52,211 nucleotides of DNA from Candidatus Saccharibacteria bacterium (GTDB lineage Bacteria; Patescibacteriota; Saccharimonadia; Saccharimonadales; Saccharimonadaceae), in contig JAEUQU010000001.1 in the NCBI GenBank assembly GCA_016789455.1, positions 97,710-149,920 of the forward strand. The letters are read 5' to 3'. The position numbers and the translations under genes are program-made. Below the pieces are notes generated by a model. That model did not search any database. It was given only the letters and a program-made list of their open reading frames with translations, and was not told where the DNA came from. Positions 16,560 through 23,907 of the stretch are shown here, in pieces; within the stretch, counting starts at the first letter, position 1; each line of letters opens with the position of its first letter.

Positions 16560-16839
16560 GCTTCTTACTCCCAGTCGCTTTCGTATTAATCAGTCCTGCC
16601 TTTTCCAAAATAGCCTTTTCGGTCACATAGCGGTCCGGCGGCGCGTTGCGGGCGTACCGCACGCCAAGATACCCTACCCACAAGCCAAAGAAGGCGATGG
16701 CGAAGCCGCCGGCTATGTACAGCGGATCAGGCGCATCAGTGCGCAGCACTGCGTCTGTAAGTTGCAGGCCGGTCAGGAAGAATCCCAGTCCCAAGGCCGC
16801 CAGGGCCGTACCGATGAGTAAGTATGTCTTGTCGCTCAT
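16534..16839 (-). CDS. Small two-TM membrane protein in the hrcA-grpE operon
   Basis: 101 residues with hydrophobic segments at about 6-28 and 41-62 and a basic tail (KKHGKAKGRR). There is no recognisable domain. A strong SD (GGGAGG) precedes the ATG at 16839. It lies between hrcA (21 bases upstream) and grpE, overlapping grpE by 26 bases, so it is translated with the heat-shock genes. Its role is unknown. Confidence 0.75.
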   Translation of the reverse strand: MSDKTYLLIGTALAALGLGFFLTGLQLTDAVLRTDAPDPLYIAGGFAIAFFGLWVGYLGVRYARNAPPDRYVTEKAILEKAGLINTKATGSKKHGKAKGRR

Positions 16840-16860
16840 ATCATTTCCCTCCCAGGATAA

Positions 16861-17565
16861 TTAGAGTACTTCTTCAAGCATAGCACCCGCGTGGCGTACC
16901 AGCTGCATTACGCGGGCATAACTTTGCCGGGTCGGGCCAAGCACACCGATATAGCTCTTATCTGAATAGGGCGAGCGGAAACGGCTGATAATCAGCGTCA
17001 CGCCTGAAGTGCGGCCGATGGGATTCTCTCGTCCGATGTAGACGTTCAAGGGCTCATTAGGTGATGCTTCACGCAGCCAGGGCTCCAGATTGTCCAGCAG
17101 CCGCGCCACCTGCTGCACATGATCGCCCCGTATGAATTCCGGCTGGCTGAAGAGGTTGCCGATACCGCTCATGTACAGCTGATCACCGATAGTGGCGATG
17201 CCAAGGTTGTGCGTCAGCTCCACCAGGCTGTCGACGGCACTGCGGATAGCCCGGTCGGCCCGGTCGGCGTGGTTGTTGACGCGGGCCTCAATCGCTCTCG
17301 CACTGCGATTGAGCGGTACGTCCGGCTGTTCGGCGGCAGTCAGCTGGTTGACATAGAAACGATAGCCTTTGTCTGTGGGGATGCGGCCGGCACTGGTGTG
17401 CGGCTGCGAGATCATGCCCAGCTCCTCCAGCTTGGCCATCTCCGCCCGCACGGTGGCGCTGGACACGTTGAACAGCTTGGCCAGCGTCACGCTGCCTACC
17501 GGCGCCGCCACTTCGGCATACTGTTCGATGATGGCGCCCAGGATAAGCGCTTGTCGTTCGGTCAT
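16861..17565 (-). CDS. hrcA: Heat-inducible transcription repressor HrcA (short form)
   Basis: 234 residues against about 340 in most bacteria. The N-terminal winged helix is intact (QALILGAIIEQYAEVAAPVGSVTLAK...SSATVRAEMAKLEELGMISQPHTSAGRIPTDKGYRFYV, residues 4-73). The C-terminal GAF-like part is shortened but keeps IGVLGPTRQSYARVMQLV. The part missing is mainly the inserted dimerisation region. It represses genes with CIRCE; four CIRCE copies are in this window, one over its own promoter, so it is autoregulated. First gene of hrcA-(TM protein)-grpE. Confidence 0.94.
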   Translation of the reverse strand: MTERQALILGAIIEQYAEVAAPVGSVTLAKLFNVSSATVRAEMAKLEELGMISQPHTSAGRIPTDKGYRFYVNQLTAAEQPDVPLNRSARAIEARVNNHADRADRAIRSAVDSLVELTHNLGIATIGDQLYMSGIGNLFSQPEFIRGDHVQQVARLLDNLEPWLREASPNEPLNVYIGRENPIGRTSGVTLIISRFRSPYSDKSYIGVLGPTRQSYARVMQLVRHAGAMLEEVL

Positions 17566-17574
17566 AATAGCCCC

Positions 17575-17613
17575 ATCATAGCTGTTTTAGCACTCTGTAG
17601 TCAAGAGTGCCAG
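17575..17613 (-). promoter_or_regulatory. hrcA promoter with CIRCE operator
   Basis: CIRCE at 17587-17613: TTAGCACTC-N9-GAGTGCCAG. The minus-strand -35 TTGACT (17599-17604) is inside the N9; -10 TATGAT (17575-17580) follows after 18 bp, 9 nt before the ATG. The right edge is 3 bp from the -35 of the divergent kinase gene, so both could be repressed together. Confidence 0.9.
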
Positions 17614-17615
17614 AC

Positions 17616-17644
17616 TTGCCTCCGGCGGCGTTTCTTCGTATAGT
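17616..17644 (+). promoter_or_regulatory. Promoter of the NMP-kinase-like gene
   Basis: -35 TTGCCT (17616-17621), a 17 bp spacer and -10 TATAGT (17639-17644), 10 nt before the ATG at 17655. Confidence 0.7.
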
Positions 17645-17654
17645 GCTTGTAATC

Positions 17655-18272
17655 ATGAACGATACGAAGCGACAGCAGTTACGCAGCTGGCTCGGCACCG
17701 GTTCGATAAATATCTTCGGCCTGCCGTTCGCCGGCAAGGACACGCAGGGCTTACGGCTAGCCAAGCTGTTCGATGCGCCGGTGATCGGCGGCGGCGACAT
17801 CCTGCGCAACAGCATCATTCCCGAGCGGGCCAAAAAGATAATGCACGAGGGCGGCCTGGTGCCGATTGAGGACTACCTCAACATCGTCCTGCCCTACCTT
17901 GTCAAAGAGGAATTTGCCGGCCATCCGCTTATCCTCAGCTCGGTGGGGCGCTGGCATGGTGAAGAGTTCGGCGTCATCGAAGCCTTGAAGCAATCCGGGC
18001 ATACGCTGAAAGTCGCCGTCTTTTTAGAGCTTGACGAGCGCACCATCTGGCAGCGCTGGGAGGCCAGCCAAGGCCATAGCCTGCGCGGCGCCCGCCATGA
18101 CGACGCGGCCGACGCACTTGAGGTGCGGCTGGAAGAGTTCAATCTCAAGACCCGCCCTGTCGTTGATTTCTATCGGAATCTGGACATGCTTATCGAAGTC
18201 GATGGCCGTCTGTCAATCGAATCAGTGGCGGACACCATAACAGAAGAGCTGCTGCGGCGCGCCAGTACCTAA
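17655..18272 (+). CDS. Adenylate kinase-like nucleoside monophosphate kinase
   Basis: 205 residues from the ATG at 17655. The P-loop is GLPFAGKDTQ (about residues 18-27), the adenylate-kinase form GxPxxGKxTQ with D in place of G before TQ. GGGDILRN matches the NMP-binding GDxLR segment, and ERTIWQRWEASQGHSLRGARHDD resembles the LID with RxDD. This favours a P-loop NMP kinase, but the substrate base cannot be read. It diverges from hrcA with the CIRCE between them. The longer upstream in-frame extension covers the promoter and is rejected. Confidence 0.8.
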   Translation: MNDTKRQQLRSWLGTGSINIFGLPFAGKDTQGLRLAKLFDAPVIGGGDILRNSIIPERAKKIMHEGGLVPIEDYLNIVLPYLVKEEFAGHPLILSSVGRWHGEEFGVIEALKQSGHTLKVAVFLELDERTIWQRWEASQGHSLRGARHDDAADALEVRLEEFNLKTRPVVDFYRNLDMLIEVDGRLSIESVADTITEELLRRAST

Positions 18273-18307
18273 GCGGTCTGGCCGCTCAGGCCTTTACGCG
18301 TAGGCCT
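18272..18307. terminator. Hairpins between two convergent genes
   Basis: Two short inverted repeats (AGCGG/CCGCT at 18272-18286 and AGGCCT/AGGCCT at 18288-18307) fill the gap between convergent stops. There is no clear T-run on either side, so terminator activity is only likely. Confidence 0.45.
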
Positions 18308-18516
18308 TACGCCTTCTTGTCGTTTGCCTGCGGACTGCCACCGTAGGCGCTCGAGCCATAGCCAGACGTCTGCTTGACCGGGCCGGCCAGGCTGTTCAAA
18401 GTCTTGACGGTGGCGGTAATGCCAGTCAGGGCGGCAACACCGACGCCGACATGCTTAAGGAAGTCCTTGCGGTCCATTTTTTTCTGGAGCAGGCCATCAA
18501 TCTGTACTTTCATCAT
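18307..18516 (-). CDS. Small protein with RK-type Tat-like signal, next to tatC
   Basis: 69 residues. Near residue 14 it has DRKDFLKHVGVGVAALTGI: the Tat consensus (S/T)RRxFLK followed by a mildly hydrophobic h-region, with RK instead of RR. The remainder is short and Gly/Ser/Tyr-rich (SGYGSSAYGG). It lies just after tatC in the same direction, so it may be a dedicated Tat substrate or anchored partner. The start is one of two adjacent ATGs (18516/18513) with an AGAGGG SD. The function is unknown; the Tat link is inferred from motif and position. Confidence 0.65.
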   Translation of the reverse strand: MMKVQIDGLLQKKMDRKDFLKHVGVGVAALTGITATVKTLNSLAGPVKQTSGYGSSAYGGSPQANDKKA

Positions 18517-18599
18517 CACACCCTCTTTTGGTTTTTTGTTTGCACTTAGGCTTAGTTTCAATTATATGCGGCGCCGGCAGGCTGTCAATATGCTTTTGG

Positions 18600-19751
18600 T
18601 TATGCCTGCAGGCTTTCGTTTTCCACTTCCCGGCGGAGTGGCTGTTGCGTGGCACCAGTAGAGCGCCGCATGACAGTGATAGCATTGTCGCGGCGGGCGG
18701 GGATGCGCGGCAGCGGACGCTCGCGCACCGGCAGGCTGCCGGGCTGGCGGATAGGCGGGGGCGCCGGGACAGATACTGGTGCCGCCACGGCAACCGTGCG
18801 CTCCTCGACCGGCAACGGAACGGGTACGGGCTGCGGCGCAGCCAGCGGTACCGGCAGCGATAGTGTCGTTGGCGCCTGAGCGGCTATCGCCACCGCCTTC
18901 CTGCCGACATGGCCGGCATGCCGTGAGCTATGGGCGGGCGCTTTCAGGCGATAGGCGGCGCGCTTCTCGGCCCGCTTGGCTTTGGCGGTGGTAATCTCAT
19001 GCTTGGCCCGGCGTGCCCTGGCGGTCGGCTCGGCCTGTCGCAGCCGCCGCTTCTGCTTGGCACCCGAAAGCAGTACGGCCAGCACACCGAACTGGTAAAT
19101 GACGATGAGCGGCACCGCCAGCATGGCCTGGTTGACGATGTCGGGAGTCGGGGTGATGACTGCGGCCGCTATGAATGCCAGCAGTATGATCCAGCGCTCA
19201 CTTTTCAAAAGCCCTGTCGGGGTCAGCGGACTGATCCAGTGCCATAACATCAGCAGCAGCGGCAGCTGGAACAAAAGCGCCAGGCCGGCCGTGTAGCTCA
19301 GGAAGAAACTGAGGTATGAATCTGCCGTCAGGCTGGGCGTCACGGCGTCGCCTGCGAACTCGGACAGGAACTGCAGCGCGGCCGGCACGGCAACGTAATA
19401 CGCATACCCCGCCCCCATGATCAACAGGATAGTTGCAAAAAAAGCCATCTTCAGCGCCGAACGCTGCGCCTCCTTGGGCAGAGCGGGCTTAATGAACGCG
19501 AACAGCTGGTGGATGACGAACGGTGCCGTCGCCAGCAGTCCGGCCGCCATCGTCACCTGGAAGACAAAGTTGAAGCCGCCGCCGACTGTCAGATAAATCA
19601 GCTGCTGGCCCTGGAGCGGTGCCAGGATAAAATCAAGCAGGTCGCGGCTATGGGCAAAGGCAAGGGCCGAAGTGCCCAAAAAGACAGCAGCAATCAGAGA
19701 GAAGCGCCAACGCAGCTCCTTGATGTGATCAGCGAACGTCGGCGCCGACAT
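18600..19751 (-). CDS. tatC: Sec-independent translocase TatC with long C-terminal extension
   Basis: 383 residues against about 250 usual. Residues 1-235 are a normal TatC: ADHIKELRWRF near the N-terminus and six TM helices (about 15-35, 60-88, 100-125, 145-172, 185-202, 205-228). The remaining 150 residues are cytoplasmic, first strongly basic (KQKRRLRQ, RARRAKHE, KRAEKRAAYR), then Pro/Val/Ala-rich, then RERPLPRIPARR. TatC binds the twin-arginine signal of folded substrates. It lies downstream of tatA (40 bp), with a GGGAGG SD. No TatB gene is seen, as in minimal Gram-positive systems. Confidence 0.93.
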   Translation of the reverse strand: MSAPTFADHIKELRWRFSLIAAVFLGTSALAFAHSRDLLDFILAPLQGQQLIYLTVGGGFNFVFQVTMAAGLLATAPFVIHQLFAFIKPALPKEAQRSALKMAFFATILLIMGAGYAYYVAVPAALQFLSEFAGDAVTPSLTADSYLSFFLSYTAGLALLFQLPLLLMLWHWISPLTPTGLLKSERWIILLAFIAAAVITPTPDIVNQAMLAVPLIVIYQFGVLAVLLSGAKQKRRLRQAEPTARARRAKHEITTAKAKRAEKRAAYRLKAPAHSSRHAGHVGRKAVAIAAQAPTTLSLPVPLAAPQPVPVPLPVEERTVAVAAPVSVPAPPPIRQPGSLPVRERPLPRIPARRDNAITVMRRSTGATQQPLRREVENESLQA

Positions 19752-19791
19752 ACTGCCTCCCTTTTGTTACCTTGTGTTTGTTATGCGTTGA

Positions 19792-19974
19792 TTACGCTTC
19801 GTTCTTGGACTTGGCCGCAGGCTTGTCGTCAGAGACATCGTCCGACATGCCCTTGCGCAGTTCACGTGCAGAGGTGCCGATGCTGCGGGCCAGCTGTGGC
19901 AGTTTGGCCGCGCCGAACAGCAGGATAAGTATTGCCAAGATAATAATAAGTTCCGTTGCGCCAATGTTTGGCAT
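19792..19974 (-). CDS. tatA: Sec-independent translocase TatA
   Basis: 60 residues from the ATG at 19974. A short N-terminus, one TM helix (GATELIIILAILILLFGA), the FGxxKLP hinge (FGAAKLPQLARSIG), an amphipathic helix and a charged tail. It forms the pore or membrane-thinning part of the Tat system with TatC, encoded next. The GGGGAGAAA SD is upstream of the ATG; a longer in-frame start is less likely. Confidence 0.94.
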   Translation of the reverse strand: MPNIGATELIIILAILILLFGAAKLPQLARSIGTSARELRKGMSDDVSDDKPAAKSKNEA

Positions 19975-20013
19975 ATTGCTATTTCTCCCCAAGCTCTATA
20001 GTATTGTATATAA

Positions 20014-20042
20014 ATAGTATAATGCTAATGGCTAGAGTGCAA
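20014..20042 (-). promoter_or_regulatory. tatA-tatC promoter
   Basis: -35 TTGCAC (20037-20042), a 17 bp spacer and -10 TACTAT (20014-20019). The leader is about 33 nt with a Shine-Dalgarno site, unlike the leaderless units. Confidence 0.65.
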
Positions 20043-20087
20043 GATAAAAACAGGCGATTACCATAAGGAAGCAACCGGGAAAACACG

Positions 20088-20411
20088 ATGGGTAAAGTAC
20101 TACTGCTGCACCTGACAAGCTTTGGCGCCACCTACAACTGTGGAGCCTACGGAGCTGGCGCATACGATAGCGATGGTGCTTGCACCCCTACCTCTCAGAC
20201 GCCGCAAAGCCCGGTCACCGGCGTCGTCAACTCCGGTGCGCTTGGCGGTCTGGCCAACACCGGCTGGAATATACTGATTCCGGTCATCTTTGGCATGGCA
20301 GTCCTGTTTGCATCGCTCATCCTGCTGTTCAAACGACTGCGCCGGCGCCGGCTGCAGGCACAGCCCGATTACTCCTTCCTGCACCAGGAAGAGGAAGACC
20401 CGCCTCGTTAG
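20088..20411 (+). CDS. Small surface protein with LANTG-type C-terminal sorting signal
   Basis: 107 residues. The N-terminal half is small, Gly/Tyr/Cys/Thr-rich (YNCGAYGAGAYDSDGACTPT), followed by a Ser/Pro/Gly linker. The C-terminus has LANTG (55-59), a hydrophobic span (about 62-81), RLRRRR and an acidic tail. This order is that of a sortase sorting signal of the LAxTG type (class E in Actinobacteria), but the 20-residue tail after the basic stretch is long for a substrate, so it may be a plain membrane anchor. There is no clear signal peptide at the N-terminus. It converges with lepA and overlaps its end by 4 bases. Confidence 0.65.
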   Translation: MGKVLLLHLTSFGATYNCGAYGAGAYDSDGACTPTSQTPQSPVTGVVNSGALGGLANTGWNILIPVIFGMAVLFASLILLFKRLRRRRLQAQPDYSFLHQEEEDPPR

Positions 20412-22225
20412 TCCCGCTTCAGCAGCACCGTAAAGGCCTCGGCCGGAATATCCACCTTACCGAACCGCTTCATCCGCTTCTTGCCCTTGGCCTGCTTGGC
20501 CAGGACCTTTTTCTTACGGGAGACGTCGCCGCCGTACAGGCCGGTCGTGACGTCCTTGCGATAGGCGCTGAGGTCTTCACGCGCGATGAACTTGCCGCCG
20601 ATAGCCGCCTGCAGCGCCACCTGGAAGTTTTGCCGCGGAATCACTTCTTTCAGCTTCTCGACGGTCGTACGGCCCAGGCTCTGCGCCTCGCTGCGGTGTG
20701 CCATGACGCTAAGGGCGTCCACCATATTGCCAGCTACATAAAAATCTACACGCACCAGGTCTTCAGCCCGATAGCCGGTCAGCTCATAGTTGAAACTGCC
20801 ATACCCGCTGGTGGCGCTTTTGAGCTGGTCATAGAAGTTCGTCAGCACGTTGGCCAGCGGTGCGTCAAACTCGATGACCGCCAGGCCGTTACTGTCGTTG
20901 CCGCCTCCCCGTGCATCCACATAGCTGATATTGCTCTGCAGGCCGCGCCGGTTGACGATCAGCTGCACCACATTACCGACATACGGTTTGGGTACGACGA
21001 TTTCGCCGCGGATCCACGGTTCGCGGATTTCGGCCACCTGCGAGACGTCCGGCAGTTCGGCGGCGCTCTGGATGTCCAAGTCGGTGCCATTACTCAACGT
21101 CACCTGATAATCAGTACTCGGGTTGGTGACGATCAGCTCAAGGTTATACTCGCGCTCCAGCCGCTCCCGCACGATATCCATGTGCAGCAAGCCGAGGAAA
21201 CCGATGCGCACACCAAAGCCCAGCACCGGCGAGTTCTCCGGAGCGAACTGCAGCGCCGAATCACTCAGGCTCAGCTTCTCAACGGCATCCTTCAGTTCCT
21301 GATAGAACTCGTTGCTCTCAGGGAAGAAACCGGCGTAGACGAAGGGCTTTACTTCCTGGTAGCCCGGCAGGCTCTGACTGGCCGGCGCCTTGGCCAAAGT
21401 GACCGTATCACCGACGCGTGCCTCACGCGTGCTTTTGAGGTTGGTGACGATATAGCCGATCTCGCCCGTACCGATAGACTTCAGCGGCGTCATGCGTGGA
21501 CTCAGCGCCCCCACCTCCAAGGCGATACCGCTTGCGCCGGTGGCGCACATCTTGATGGTATCGCTTTTGGAAATCGCGCCATCCACGGTGCGGACATACA
21601 GGATGACGCCGCGGTAATCATCATAATAACTATCAAATATCAGGGCGCGGGCCGCGTGGGCATCCTGGCCTTGCGGCGCCGGCACCCGGTCTACCACCGC
21701 GTCCAGCACCTCCGGTACGCCCATGCCGGTCTTGGCGCTGATCATCAGGATGTCTTCCTGCTTGCAACCCAGCAGACTGATGACCTCGCCGGAAACGCGC
21801 TCAACGTCCGCCGCCGGCAGATCGATCTTGTTAAGTACCGGAATGATGGTCAGGTCGGCCGCCATCGCCAGATAGACGTTGGCCAAGGTCTGGGCTTGGA
21901 TGCCCTGGCTGGCGTCGACCACCAGGATAGCCCCTTCGCAGGCTTCCAGTGAGCGGCTTACTTCGTAGCTGAAATCGACGTGTCCGGGCGTATCAATCAG
22001 GTTCAGCTGGTACTGCTGCCCGTCGGCACGCTTGTAGTGCATGCGCACCGGTGCCAGCTTGATGGTAATGCCCTTTTCGCGCTCCAGATCCATCGAATCC
22101 AGCAGCTGCGCCTTCATATCACGCGCCTGCACCGTGCCGGTCACCTCCAACAGACGGTCAGCGAGCGTGCTCTTGCCGTGGTCAATATGGGCGATGATAC
22201 AGAAATTTCGAATTGTTGATTGCAT
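20408..22225 (-). CDS. lepA: Elongation factor 4 (LepA)
   Basis: 605 residues from the ATG at 22225. The G domain has AHIDHGKSTLADR (G1), REKGITI (G2), DTPGHVDF (G3), NKIDLP (G4) and SAKTG (G5), followed by EF-G-like domains and the LepA-specific C-terminal domain ending KRMKRFGKVDIPAEAFTVLLKRD. It binds ribosomes and acts during initiation/back-translocation. It starts one base after the murJ stop at 22227, so the two are co-translated; an AGG close to the ATG may serve as SD. Confidence 0.97.
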   Translation of the reverse strand: MQSTIRNFCIIAHIDHGKSTLADRLLEVTGTVQARDMKAQLLDSMDLEREKGITIKLAPVRMHYKRADGQQYQLNLIDTPGHVDFSYEVSRSLEACEGAILVVDASQGIQAQTLANVYLAMAADLTIIPVLNKIDLPAADVERVSGEVISLLGCKQEDILMISAKTGMGVPEVLDAVVDRVPAPQGQDAHAARALIFDSYYDDYRGVILYVRTVDGAISKSDTIKMCATGASGIALEVGALSPRMTPLKSIGTGEIGYIVTNLKSTREARVGDTVTLAKAPASQSLPGYQEVKPFVYAGFFPESNEFYQELKDAVEKLSLSDSALQFAPENSPVLGFGVRIGFLGLLHMDIVRERLEREYNLELIVTNPSTDYQVTLSNGTDLDIQSAAELPDVSQVAEIREPWIRGEIVVPKPYVGNVVQLIVNRRGLQSNISYVDARGGGNDSNGLAVIEFDAPLANVLTNFYDQLKSATSGYGSFNYELTGYRAEDLVRVDFYVAGNMVDALSVMAHRSEAQSLGRTTVEKLKEVIPRQNFQVALQAAIGGKFIAREDLSAYRKDVTTGLYGGDVSRKKKVLAKQAKGKKRMKRFGKVDIPAEAFTVLLKRD

Positions 22226-22226
22226 G

Positions 22227-23864
22227 TTACCTGCTCCCGTCGGCACTTTGGTATGAGCGGAAAATTGTCTTTTGCAGCTTGGCGATGATGGGCATTACCT
22301 CTGGCAGCCGCAGCAGCCAGCTGAACACTACGTACGAGCCAAAACTTACCAGCCCGATGATAGACAGCTTGGCTACCACCGCAAACAGCGTCCGGTCGTC
22401 TTTTGTAAAAGGAATTAGATATATCATAGCATAAGTAACAATATACGCAAGGCCGGTGGCCGCCACCATACGGGTCAGCCCGGCCCAGAACATGGCGCCC
22501 AGCAATCCCTTGAGACGGCGCTGCATGATGACGAACAGGACGATGACCTCCGTGGCCGCCACGATAGACTGCGCCAGCGCCAACCCGTAGACGCCCAGCG
22601 TGGTGTACTGATAGAACACCACCACCAACAGGATATTGAGCGCGATGACAAAGATAGAGATATAGAGCGGCGTCTTCGTATCCTGTTGCGCATAGAATGT
22701 CCGCGAGGCAATATGGAACACCGAGCGGAACAGGATGGCGATGGTCAGGATACCCAGCAGCGTCGCAATGACCAGCTCACCGTCCGAGCTGATGAGCGCC
22801 ACGATATACCCACGACAGACAAAGGTGAACATCGCTACCGGCATAGCCAGCCAGATGATGACCCGCAGTACCGTCTGCAGCTCTTTCTTGAAAAGGTCGA
22901 CCCGCCCTTCGGCCAGCCGCTCCGTCATCTTCGGGAAGAACGCCGTCGCAATGGCCACCCCGATGAGGTTGATCGGCATCATATGCAGGTTGAGCGCAAA
23001 CTGATAGGCGGAGATAGCCCCCTGGCCGATGCGCGAGGCCACGTTGGTCTCTACCAGCGTCGTAAAGTAGTCGATACCCTGGTCAAATGAACGGGCTGGC
23101 AACAGCCCCAGCACCTGCTGGAAGCCCTTGTTCTTCCAAAAGATCAGCGGACGGTAATCAAACTTCATACCGATCATGCCAAAGCTGCTGACAATCAGCT
23201 GCATGATCGAGCCGAAGACCACACCCAGCGCCACCCCCATAATGCCGCCTTCCCAGACCGTCGTACCAAAGATGGTCAGCTCCTGCGTGAACACCAGGAT
23301 GCCGGTGATGATGCCCAGGTTATAGATGACCGGCGCCAAGGTGAAAAAGAAGAACCGTCCTTGCGCCTGCTGCATACTGGCCAGCAAGCTGGAAATGGCG
23401 AACAGGAAGGGGTTGATGGCCACGATGCGCATCATGGCGATCGCCAGGTCGCGCACGTCATCCGGCAGACCCGGCGCCACCACGTAGCGGATGAGCGGCT
23501 CAGCAAAGACCATGATCAATACTGAGGCGATCAGTGTCACGATTGCCAGCAGGTTCAGCAGACTGGAACTCAGATCCCAGGCCGACTGTTTGTTGCCACT
23601 CGACAACCTGGCGTTGAACACTGGAATGAAGGTCACACTCAGCGCCCCGGACACCAGCACGAAGTACATGAAATCCGGAATGCGGAAAGCCGCCAGGTAC
23701 GCATCCAGGTAGTTCGGCAGGTCTTCAAAGGCGCGGTTTAAGAACCGGTCGCGCAGCAGCCCCAGGATAGCCGCGATGAACGTCGAGCTTGCCAAAAGGC
23801 TGGCGGCGACCGTCAGGCTGAACTTCACGTTGGCTTTTTTAAGCAAGGACTGGGCGCGCGTCAT
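22227..23864 (-). CDS. murJ: Lipid II flippase MurJ (MviN)
   Basis: 545 residues, 13-14 TM helices, MOP-superfamily fold. Characteristic segments are RDRFLNRAFEDLPNYLDAYLAAFRIPDF, LVSGALSVTFIPVF, APGL and RSFDQGIDYFTTLVETNVASRIGQGAISAYQFALNLHMMPINLIGVAIATAFFPKM. It moves lipid-linked peptidoglycan precursor across the membrane, which fits a walled monoderm. It is co-transcribed with lepA. Confidence 0.95.
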   Translation of the reverse strand: MTRAQSLLKKANVKFSLTVAASLLASSTFIAAILGLLRDRFLNRAFEDLPNYLDAYLAAFRIPDFMYFVLVSGALSVTFIPVFNARLSSGNKQSAWDLSSSLLNLLAIVTLIASVLIMVFAEPLIRYVVAPGLPDDVRDLAIAMMRIVAINPFLFAISSLLASMQQAQGRFFFFTLAPVIYNLGIITGILVFTQELTIFGTTVWEGGIMGVALGVVFGSIMQLIVSSFGMIGMKFDYRPLIFWKNKGFQQVLGLLPARSFDQGIDYFTTLVETNVASRIGQGAISAYQFALNLHMMPINLIGVAIATAFFPKMTERLAEGRVDLFKKELQTVLRVIIWLAMPVAMFTFVCRGYIVALISSDGELVIATLLGILTIAILFRSVFHIASRTFYAQQDTKTPLYISIFVIALNILLVVVFYQYTTLGVYGLALAQSIVAATEVIVLFVIMQRRLKGLLGAMFWAGLTRMVAATGLAYIVTYAMIYLIPFTKDDRTLFAVVAKLSIIGLVSFGSYVVFSWLLRLPEVMPIIAKLQKTIFRSYQSADGSR

Positions 23865-23907
23865 ATCTCGTTCGTAGTGTCTGGACTAAGCGTATAGCAA
23901 AGGGCGC

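Noticed and set aside
20180-21952. 590-codon open frame on the plus strand opposite lepA
   Set aside because: It is a mirror of the GC-rich lepA codons; the protein is His/Gln/Arg-rich with no domain, and lepA is intact on the other strand.
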